NCBI GenBank assembly: GCA_028599035.1
Contig: JAQRMT010000037.1
Coordinates: 3,266-12,131, forward strand
Length of the DNA: 8,866 nt
Direction of reading: 5' to 3'
DNA from: Gammaproteobacteria bacterium
Lineage (GTDB): Bacteria; Pseudomonadota; Gammaproteobacteria; PS1; Pseudothioglobaceae
Both the position numbers and the translations under genes were made by a program. The notes beneath the pieces are model-generated. The model made no database searches. It saw nothing but the letters and a program-made list of their open reading frames with translations, and was not told where the DNA came from. Positions 1 through 5,388 of this stretch are shown here, in pieces (position 1 is the stretch's first letter; each line of letters begins with the position of its first letter).

Positions 1-3000
1 ACAGTGGCAACATCTTAGCCGATGCCTTGGTTAAAATTGAAGCCTACAACAATGGCGATGGCAGTACTCCTCCTGCCTTGAGCGTTGCTGATTACACAGC
101 GGCAGGTATTACCTATGTAACCGATGCCAACTTAGCCGCCGTGAATGCCAAAGTATTAGCCCAAGATATAGGCGGTGCTGATACAGTTAGTGAAGTACAA
201 GCCTTGGTTAATTCAACATTGCTACTTACTTTAACCATTAGCAATAATAAAAATACTGGTGAAATTGCCATTGCCCATGAAACCGTGACTTATACATTTA
301 ACTTTAGTCATGCGGTAAATGATTTTGACACAAATGATATTGACATTAGCAATGGCACTATCAAAGCAGGCGCTACTTTAACCGCAAATACAGAAAAGAC
401 TGTTTACACCTTGGAAATTACACCAGATTCAAATTTAGAGGCGGGTAGCGAAATGGTGGTTACTGTTGCTGCCGATGCAGCTGAAAACACTGCTGGCAAT
501 AAAAACAGTGTCACAACACATACGCAAACTATTAACACCACAATTTTAACCTTTACTGCGCACACAACCGCCGCCGATGTACTCGGTGATAGTTATAACT
601 TAGTGGTTGATTTTGATGAAAATATTACAAAAGGCACAACTGGCAACATCGTTGTTTGGAACTCAAATACCAATACCGCTGTTGAAACCATGGTTATTAC
701 TAGCGACAAAATAACCATTCAAGACGATAAACTCATCATCAATCCAACCGCTAATTTAGCTACAGGGAATTACTATTTAATCGTAGATAGTGATGCGATT
801 ATCGGCAGCAGCAGTAAATACTTTGGTGGCATTGATAATACCACAGGGTCAATCTGGTCTTTTAAAACCAAAACGCTTTCAGCGATTGAAAAAATAGAAG
901 CCTATAACAACGGCTACATTATCACGCCACTTGTTATCGGCGACTACACAGCGGCTGATGTTACGGGTGTAAATGCGGACAACCTAAGTATACTTAATGC
1001 CCAGATATTTGCCCAAGACCCAGCAGGCGCAGACACAAAAGAAAAGGTTCAAGCACTGGTTACACTTGCCAATGCGCTGATTAAAATCGAAACCTATAAT
1101 GTCAGCGATAGCGCTGTTGATGCCAGTAGGAATCCTATGGGAATGCTAACAGAGGGTCATGGTGATGGTACGCCTGATGACGATAGCGTTACTGCCTTGA
1201 GCGCACAGGATTATCTTGATGCTGGTATTACAGGCGCTAACACACTCGATTTAGATACCGCTAGCGTTAACTTGTTAATACAAATGACAAAAAATACACA
1301 GACAGCAAATCAAATTAAATTAAATACGCTCAATACTGAAATATTAATGCAAGCAGTAGATGGAGCAGATACTCAAGCAGAAATTCAAGCGCTGGTTAGT
1401 CAGGCAAATGCTTTTCTTAAAATAAAGGCCTATGCTTTTGACCAGCTTCTTAATAACGGTGATGCCAACATAGCTGAGGTAACGCAAGCTGATTATACTG
1501 CCGCTTCTGGTATCGTTATTACAGATAAAAAAATAGGTGTATTAAATGATGTTGTGGCACTGCAGCAAGGTTTTGCCGTTTCAATGCAAAACATTACTCA
1601 CCTTAAAGGTGTTATAGGATTTATTGACATTGTTGTTGCCGCCTTAGCCAAAATTAAAGCGTATATCGAAGACACAACGAACGACCCTGACAAAGTACCG
1701 ACAGTGCAAGATTATCAGAATACTTTTTCCGTAGGTATAACCGCACATAACTTGGCAGGCATTAACGCTGTCATTAAACTGCAAAATGTCGCTGATGCAG
1801 ATGAGATAGCTGAAATTCAGCCCTTGGTTTATTTAGGTGTCATCGAGGGATATAACCTTAATGATGGCGCTGGAGAAGACTCTGATTTATCAACGAGAGA
1901 CTATGAAAATATTGGTATTACTACAGGTATCAGCCATAGCTATAATCTTGCTGCAGTGAATGCTCAAGTTGCCGCCCAAGATGCAGGCGGCGCAGACACA
2001 AAAGCAAAAATTGAAGCACTCATTCCATTGGCGAATGCGACTATAGCCAAAATAGAAGCCTACAACAATAGCGATGGCTCCAACCCATTAAGTATTGCCG
2101 ATTATCACAATGCCGGTATTTTTGATGTTAACGAAGGTAATTTATTGGCCGTGAATGTGCGGGTGTTAAGCGCAGAAGACAAAGGTGCAGATACCATCGA
2201 TGAGATCAAGGTGCATATCTTTGTAGCCAAACAAAGTATTCAATTAATTGAAGATTACACCGAAGAGAGAACATCCTTATCTGTCTTCCACTACACCAAT
2301 ATTGGCATTATAGGCGTTAGCGGTAATAACACTATCACCATCAACGCTTTGGTCTTACAACAAGCAGATGGCGATGCCGATACGGTGCCTGAAATTCAAG
2401 CCATTGTTGATCAAATGATAGCGACAGCAATAAGCAAAATTAGTGCGTATGCGGACGATGCCACCCAAACAGAGCCTGTCTTACAAGACTACTACGATGC
2501 TGGTATTACTGGCGTAACCAATATTAATATCGGCGCTATTAACGCCTTTATTAACGCTGCCGACAAAGATGTGGTTGGCACCCAAACCGAGATACAAGCG
2601 GTTGTTGACCGTATTGTTAGCGATTCCACGCCGCCAGAACTTACTAGTATTAAGGTTAATGGTAAAATTATCACCCTTAGCTTTGATGAATATTTAGTTC
2701 CTAATGATAGTGAGTTTGCTAACCAGGCGTTTAGTGTAACGGTTGGTGGATCAGTGAATGAGGATTATTACATACAAAGGAATATAACATATTTGAACAA
2801 CACCTTAACTTTGGAATTGAATAATGGAAACCCCCCTCTAATGATGCATATTACTTACGGAGTATCGGATACCATCCAAGATGTCGTTAACAATAAAGCA
2901 TTAGCCATGTCTATTTATAGTGGTATTAACGACGATGAAACAATTGTAGGTACTGACAATCTCGAAGAGATCTTTATCGGTAATGGCGGCGACGATACGC

Positions 3001-4052
3001 TAACAGGTGGCACAGGTAGCGATATCTTTGCCTACAATGCTGTCACTGATGGTAACGACACTATCACCGATTTTAACACTGGCAACAACGGTGATAAAAT
3101 CAATATAGTTAACTTATTGGTTGGCTACAATTCTCTTATTATGCTATCCCAATTTGTTGCCTTGAACGACGACGGCAGCAACACGGTATTAACCATAGAT
3201 GCCAACGGTACAGCAGATAATGCTGGCGTAGCAGATATTAATATCACCCTAACAGGCGTTACTGGCGTAACACTAGAAGACATGGTTGCCTCTCACAATC
3301 TAATCCCTACACACAAAACCACCTCCATACTTAGTACGACTGCTGGCGATGGTGTTACCCCTGTAGTTACTGGCATTCAAGTAGGAGTTAGGATCATTAC
3401 CATTGCTTATGATAAAAACCTAGATGCTAACGAAGTGCCTAGCAACAATGAATTTGATTTAAGTTTTTTTGGGATACAGACAGCAAGTTTTTACATAACA
3501 GACAATATAAGTATTGCAGATAACATTGTAACTTTAGAATTAAATAAAGACTTGAACTCAGGTGATAGTCATGACATTATGCATCTTACTTATGAGTACA
3601 ATACTATCGCTGATGTAGGTGGCAATAAAGCAGCGGAGATGTCCATCTATAGTGGTAAATATGGCCGTACTACAAGCGAAACAATCACTGGTACCGACAA
3701 CATCAAAGACATCTTTATCGGCAATGAAGGTGATGATATCCTGACAGGTGGTGTGGGTAGAGATGTTTTTTGTTACAACGCCACCACCGATGGCAACGAC
3801 ACCATTACCGACTTTGCCACAGGCAGCGATGGCGATAAAATCAGCCTAAGCAACTTATTGGTTGGGTATGATTCCATCCTTGAAGTGTCTGAATTTGTCT
3901 CCTTAAATGATGATGGCAGTAATAGCGTACTAACCATAGATGCTAACGGCACGGCAGACAATGCTGGCGCAGCAGATATTAATATCACCCTAACAGGCGT
4001 TACTGGCGTAATACTAGAAGATTTGGTTGTGCAAAATATGATTCTTGAGTAG
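1..4052 (+). CDS. Giant type I-secreted repeat protein (RTX/adhesin-like), 5'-truncated by the window
   Basis: The frame is open from nt 3 to the TAG at 4050-4052. The first in-window start-like codon, TTG at 27, lies inside a repeat, and the preceding residues (SGNILADALV) match the linker before later repeats, so the gene begins upstream. Numbering from TTG27: repeat unit 3-61; an Ig-like domain of the Big_12 kind about 66-170 (FSHAV, DIDISNGT, DAAENTAGN); a second Ig-like (Big_5-like) domain about 171-281; eight more repeats 289-861; then two tandem modules, 866-1106 and 1107-1341. Each module has a SwmB-like beta domain, two glycine/aspartate RTX nonapeptides and a type I secretion C-terminal domain of the VC_A0849 kind (DGNDTITDF, VLTIDANGTAD). 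Known biology of such C-termini is export through an ABC/MFP/TolC channel with Ca2+-driven folding outside the cell. An adhesin, toxin-like or biofilm role is inference; no catalytic domain is visible. Transporter genes are not in the window. No terminator was seen before mobA. Confidence 0.88.
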   Translation, partial: SGNILADALVKIEAYNNGDGSTPPALSVADYTAAGITYVTDANLAAVNAKVLAQDIGGADTVSEVQALVNSTLLLTLTISNNKNTGEIAIAHETVTYTFNFSHAVNDFDTNDIDISNGTIKAGATLTANTEKTVYTLEITPDSNLEAGSEMVVTVAADAAENTAGNKNSVTTHTQTINTTILTFTAHTTAADVLGDSYNLVVDFDENITKGTTGNIVVWNSNTNTAVETMVITSDKITIQDDKLIINPTANLATGNYYLIVDSDAIIGSSSKYFGGIDNTTGSIWSFKTKTLSAIEKIEAYNNGYIITPLVIGDYTAADVTGVNADNLSILNAQIFAQDPAGADTKEKVQALVTLANALIKIETYNVSDSAVDASRNPMGMLTEGHGDGTPDDDSVTALSAQDYLDAGITGANTLDLDTASVNLLIQMTKNTQTANQIKLNTLNTEILMQAVDGADTQAEIQALVSQANAFLKIKAYAFDQLLNNGDANIAEVTQADYTAASGIVITDKKIGVLNDVVALQQGFAVSMQNITHLKGVIGFIDIVVAALAKIKAYIEDTTNDPDKVPTVQDYQNTFSVGITAHNLAGINAVIKLQNVADADEIAEIQPLVYLGVIEGYNLNDGAGEDSDLSTRDYENIGITTGISHSYNLAAVNAQVAAQDAGGADTKAKIEALIPLANATIAKIEAYNNSDGSNPLSIADYHNAGIFDVNEGNLLAVNVRVLSAEDKGADTIDEIKVHIFVAKQSIQLIEDYTEERTSLSVFHYTNIGIIGVSGNNTITINALVLQQADGDADTVPEIQAIVDQMIATAISKISAYADDATQTEPVLQDYYDAGITGVTNINIGAINAFINAADKDVVGTQTEIQAVVDRIVSDSTPPELTSIKVNGKIITLSFDEYLVPNDSEFANQAFSVTVGGSVNEDYYIQRNITYLNNTLTLELNNGNPPLMMHITYGVSDTIQDVVNNKALAMSIYSGINDDETIVGTDNLEEIFIGNGGDDTLTGGTGSDIFAYNAVTDGNDTITDFNTGNNGDKINIVNLLVGYNSLIMLSQFVALNDDGSNTVLTIDANGTADNAGVADINITLTGVTGVTLEDMVASHNLIPTHKTTSILSTTAGDGVTPVVTGIQVGVRIITIAYDKNLDANEVPSNNEFDLSFFGIQTASFYITDNISIADNIVTLELNKDLNSGDSHDIMHLTYEYNTIADVGGNKAAEMSIYSGKYGRTTSETITGTDNIKDIFIGNEGDDILTGGVGRDVFCYNATTDGNDTITDFATGSDGDKISLSNLLVGYDSILEVSEFVSLNDDGSNSVLTIDANGTADNAGAADINITLTGVTGVILEDLVVQNMILE
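33..209 (+). repeat. Repeat unit 1 of the 'KIEAYN...QALV' family
   Basis: This unit encodes residues 3-61 of the giant protein (numbered from TTG27). It is close to the apparent consensus: KIEAYNNGDG, then LSVADYTAAGIT, then NLAAVNAKVLAQD, then GGADTVSEVQALV. It is separated from the other units by two Ig-like domains. Its first bases are nearly identical to unit 7 at about 2049, which points to duplication or gene conversion between distant units. I do not recognise a named domain family for this repeat. Confidence 0.8.
891..2609 (+). repeat. Eight tandem degenerate protein repeats, units 2-9
   Basis: Unit starts, in residues from TTG27, are 289, 353, 465, 542, 605, 675, 739 and 804; the array ends at 861. 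The shared pattern is K-I-x-A-Y, an acidic/Asn loop, L-S-x-x-D-Y-x-x-A-G-I-T-G-V, N-x-x-x-V-N-A-x-V, then G-A-D-T-x-x-E-I-Q-A-L-V. Most units are 56-61 residues. Unit 3 is much longer, with acidic inserts around 360-388 and 410-433, and unit 4 is degenerate in its second half. Units 2 and 6 share an almost identical DNA block encoding GGADTK (about 1025 and 1989). The pattern of short amphipathic segments suggests small helical domains in a stalk, but that is inference. Confidence 0.8.
2622..3344 (+). repeat. C-terminal secretion module, copy A
   Basis: This copy encodes residues 866-1106 of the giant protein: a SwmB/Ig-like domain beginning DSTPPELTSIKV, RTX nonapeptides at 985-993 and 994-1002 (GNGGDDTLT, GGTGSDIFA), then the type I secretion domain (DGNDTITDF, GDKINIVNLL, VLTIDANGTAD, ITLTGVTGV). 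It is the upstream member of a tandem duplication and sits internally, some 240 residues before the real C-terminus, although this kind of domain is normally terminal. Confidence 0.82.
3345..4049 (+). repeat. C-terminal secretion module, copy B
   Basis: This copy encodes residues 1107-1341: a SwmB-like domain starting GDGVTPVVTGIQV, nonapeptides at 1232-1249 (GNEGDDILT, GGVGRDVFC) and the terminal type I secretion domain. It aligns to copy A with a 741-bp offset over the RTX and secretion part. The N-terminal domain is five residues longer than in copy A. Positions 3231-3270 and 3972-4011 are identical over 40 nt, so the duplication is recent or is kept uniform by gene conversion. This copy is at the protein's end and is the likelier working secretion signal. 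Confidence 0.82.
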
Positions 4053-4094
4053 TTAAATGCAATAGTGCTTGATAATTTAAAGATGATACCAGCG

Positions 4095-4691
4095 ATGAAA
4101 AATATTATTAGAAATGACATTACTGCCGTTATACTTGCGGGCGGGCGTTCAAGCAGGATGAGTGGAGAGGACAAAGGTTTGATCTTATTGAATAACGAGC
4201 CAATGATTGACTGTGTGGCCAAGACTGTAAAGGGAGGGGTTAATCGCCTGCTAATTAGTGCTAATCGTAATGCTGAACAATATCAAGAGTATGGCGAAGT
4301 TATCACTGATGCTTTGGACGATTTTCAAGGGCCATTGGCGGGTATTTTGCAGGCAATTCAAAATGCAAACACTGAATATCTATTGATTTTTCCATGCGAT
4401 GCTCCGTTACTTAATAAAGTGGTTATAGGGCGCTTACTTAGCGCCATGGACAGCAGTGCCGTAGACATATGTGTGGCAGATGACGGTGTTAGAATACACC
4501 CAACAATTGCAATTATTAAAACCAAGTTAGAGCAGAATTTATCAGATTTTTTAGCGTCTGGGCAAAGGAAATTGGGTGTATGGATTGAGCAAAATAATTT
4601 TCTCAAAGTTGATTTTTCTGATTATCCAGAAGTGTTTGCTAATTTAAATACCCCTGAAGATTTTGATAAGTTTCTCAATCCCAGCGCTTAG
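4095..4691 (+). CDS. mobA: Molybdenum cofactor guanylyltransferase MobA
   Basis: MobA joins GMP from GTP to Mo-molybdopterin, giving the guanine dinucleotide cofactor used by DMSO-reductase-family enzymes such as nitrate reductases; it is cytoplasmic. The product is 198 aa (E. coli MobA has 194). Visible motifs are the nucleotide-binding loop ITAVILAGGRSSRMSGEDKG (9-28, with K27), D-x6-GPLAGI (75-84), the metal-binding PCDAPLL (100-106, with D102), a conserved HPT (135-137) and FANLNTPEDF near the C-terminus. The loop has Ser where RMGG is usual. The start at ATG4095 is chosen because it puts the ITAVILAGG motif at the usual distance from the N-terminus. ATG4083 and GTG4065 are also in frame, and none has a convincing Shine-Dalgarno. 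It lies 42 nt after the giant gene and overlaps convergent moaE by 17 nt. Confidence 0.92.
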   Translation: MKNIIRNDITAVILAGGRSSRMSGEDKGLILLNNEPMIDCVAKTVKGGVNRLLISANRNAEQYQEYGEVITDALDDFQGPLAGILQAIQNANTEYLLIFPCDAPLLNKVVIGRLLSAMDSSAVDICVADDGVRIHPTIAIIKTKLEQNLSDFLASGQRKLGVWIEQNNFLKVDFSDYPEVFANLNTPEDFDKFLNPSA

Positions 4692-5124
4692 CCTGATTCT
4701 CATCTGTGGTTTTTGCGTCAATCCATTGACTGGATTTTTCGGTGTGTTCTTTTTTCCAAAAAGGTGCTTGTGTTTTTAGATAATCCATTATAAATTCACA
4801 GGCTTTAAAGGCTGATTTTCTATGTTTACTGGTGGTAATTACCAGTACAATCTGCTCATTGACCTGCAAATCACCAATACGGTGGATAATAGTGATATTG
4901 CCTAATTGCCAACGCTGATGAGCTTGGTCGGCAATTTTTGCTAACGCCTTTTCGGTCATTTTTGGATAATGTTCAAGCGTCATTTTTTGAATAGGCGTAT
5001 CATCCAAATCACGCACTGTGCCTATAAAACTCACTATAGCGCCGATATTTTTATCACTATTTCGTGCAAGTGCAACCTCTGTTGATAAATCAAAATCGGA
5101 TTGTTGTATGGTTATTTTTTTCAT
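4675..5124 (-). CDS. moaE: Molybdopterin synthase catalytic subunit MoaE
   Basis: MoaE, with the sulfur carrier MoaD, converts cyclic pyranopterin monophosphate to molybdopterin in the cytoplasm. The product is 149 aa (E. coli MoaE has 150). Conserved features are IVSFIGTVRD (30-39, with R38), LEHYPKM (50-56), HRIGDLQVNE (81-90), TSKHRKSAF (98-106), and the YLKTQAPFWKKE block (115-126). In that block K117 and K124 match the E. coli catalytic pair K119/K126. The C-terminus ends AKRWD, as in relatives. The start at ATG (5124 to 5122) is chosen because it gives the family's length and the usual short N-terminal beta strand; the frame stays open to 5196, but that 24-residue extension has no family support. 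moaD is not adjacent. A TATAAT-like box on the minus strand at 5142-5137 could be its -10 element but would leave a very short leader, so this is weak. Confidence 0.94.
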   Translation of the reverse strand: MKKITIQQSDFDLSTEVALARNSDKNIGAIVSFIGTVRDLDDTPIQKMTLEHYPKMTEKALAKIADQAHQRWQLGNITIIHRIGDLQVNEQIVLVITTSKHRKSAFKACEFIMDYLKTQAPFWKKEHTEKSSQWIDAKTTDENQAKRWD

Positions 5125-5170
5125 AAGTATAAAAATATTATAATTAACTAATACACGATGATTAAATTTT

Positions 5171-5179
5171 TGGTATAAT
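5171..5179 (+). promoter_or_regulatory. Candidate extended -10 promoter (TGGTATAAT)
   Basis: TATAAT at 5174-5179 is a perfect -10 hexamer preceded by the TG-N extension. The -35 position (about 5151-5156, ATACAC) is poor, which is common for extended -10 promoters. Initiation would fall near 5186, giving a leader of about 200 nt before nirB, or an RNA of about 80 nt if it ends at the T8 tract. Confidence 0.45.
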
Positions 5180-5187
5180 TTATCACA

Positions 5188-5210
5188 GTTACCCAATGAA
5201 GGGCGGCAAC
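5188..5210 (+). promoter_or_regulatory. Small leader hairpin with AATGAA hexaloop
   Basis: CCC (5192-5194) pairs with GGG (5201-5203) around the six-base loop AATGAA. GTT (5188-5190) can pair with AAC (5208-5210) across an asymmetric internal loop. The loop has A at position 1 and G at position 4, as in RNA hairpins bound by ANTAR antiterminators such as NasR. Those sites normally have two hairpins, and only this one is apparent. The stem is short, so the call is tentative. Confidence 0.25.
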
Positions 5211-5219
5211 AAACACAGG

Positions 5220-5267
5220 CGTTTACTTAGTTTTTCTTAATTGAATCTTTAAGTAAGCGTTTTTTTT
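5220..5267 (+). terminator. Terminator-like hairpin plus T8 in the nirB leader
   Basis: Left arm CGTTTACTTA (5220-5229) pairs with TAAGTAAGCG (5250-5259) as ten base pairs with one G-U. The 20-nt loop is U-rich, and eight T residues follow directly at 5260-5267. The layout is that of an intrinsic terminator on the plus strand. The stem is AT-rich and the loop long, so efficiency is uncertain. No coding gene precedes it on this strand, so it would end a leader or small RNA that starts near 5186. Confidence 0.5.
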
Positions 5268-5292
5268 CGTCAATTTCAAGGTGGAATTGACG
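5268..5292. repeat. 25-bp inverted repeat overlapping the -35 box
   Basis: CGTCAATTTC (5268-5277), then a five-base spacer, then GGAATTGACG (5283-5292). The outer eight bases of each arm are perfect complements; the inner two positions pair as T-G and C-G. As DNA it is a good candidate operator for a dimeric regulator, since its right arm contains the TTGACG -35 hexamer. As RNA it would form a stable hairpin just after the T8 tract. The regulator is not identifiable from the sequence. Confidence 0.55.
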
Positions 5293-5314
5293 CCCAAGTA
5301 TTGCATTTTATAGT
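5287..5314 (+). promoter_or_regulatory. Candidate sigma70 promoter for nirB
   Basis: TTGACG (5287-5292) and TATAGT (5309-5314) each match the consensus at five of six positions, with a 16-bp spacer. Transcription would start near 5321, leaving a leader of about 68 nt that holds the palindrome at 5343-5356 and the Shine-Dalgarno. This is the better-matched of the two candidate promoters by hexamer fit. Confidence 0.5.
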
Positions 5315-5342
5315 TTATATGAGTGCAGTAACTGGCTTTTTT

Positions 5343-5356
5343 TGCTTTATAAAGCA
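5343..5356. repeat. 14-bp perfect palindrome (TGCTTTATAAAGCA)
   Basis: The fourteen bases equal their own reverse complement and are flanked by a T-run on the left and an A-run on the right. The element lies downstream of the candidate TATAGT promoter and 21 nt before the ribosome-binding site. That position fits a repressor operator, but chance is possible in AT-rich DNA. Confidence 0.35.
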
Positions 5357-5377
5357 GGTAAAAAATTAAAACAAGGC

Positions 5378-5383
5378 AGGAGA
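5378..5383 (+). promoter_or_regulatory. Strong Shine-Dalgarno for nirB
   Basis: AGGAGA lies five bases before ATG5389. It fixes the nirB start and is far stronger than anything before mobA or moaE in this window. Confidence 0.85.
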
Positions 5384-5388
5384 ATAAG

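Larger units (their letters stand above)
5125..5388. other. Divergent intergenic region between moaE and nirB
   Basis: This 264-bp region is AT-rich and has no convincing gene. It holds, left to right: an extended -10 box on the plus strand, a short hairpin with a hexaloop, a terminator-like hairpin with a T8 tract, a 25-bp inverted repeat, a second sigma70-like promoter, a 14-bp palindrome and the nirB ribosome-binding site. A 14-codon open frame (5196-5240, MKGGNKHRRLLSFS) starts inside the hexaloop hairpin and runs into the terminator. It has no Shine-Dalgarno and I do not call it a gene. Confidence 0.75.

Noticed and set aside
33..2609. CRISPR-like or DNA-level tandem array
   Set aside because: The repeats are protein-coding, degenerate, in frame and of uneven length, with no constant short repeat or unique spacers.
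4065..4094. Longer mobA start at GTG4065 or ATG4083
   Set aside because: The added residues have no family support and no better ribosome-binding site. ATG4095 gives 198 aa, with the LAGG loop at the usual place. This remains uncertain.
3773..4222. 149-codon minus-strand open frame
   Set aside because: It lies antisense across the end of the giant gene and into mobA, both well supported by motifs. It has no recognisable domain and no Shine-Dalgarno.
5125..5196. N-terminal extension of moaE to 5196
   Set aside because: It would add 24 residues absent from MoaE and overlap AT-rich promoter-like DNA. ATG at 5124 gives the normal family length.
5188..5230. NarL-like heptamers (TACCCAA, TACTTAG)
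   Set aside because: Each differs from the TACYYMT pattern at one position and they do not form the 7-2-7 arrangement. Such matches are frequent by chance.
5196..5240. 14-codon leader peptide frame (MKGGNKHRRLLSFS)
   Set aside because: It has no Shine-Dalgarno and no run of regulatory codons tied to nitrogen. Its ATG sits inside the hexaloop. It is kept only as a note to the leader.
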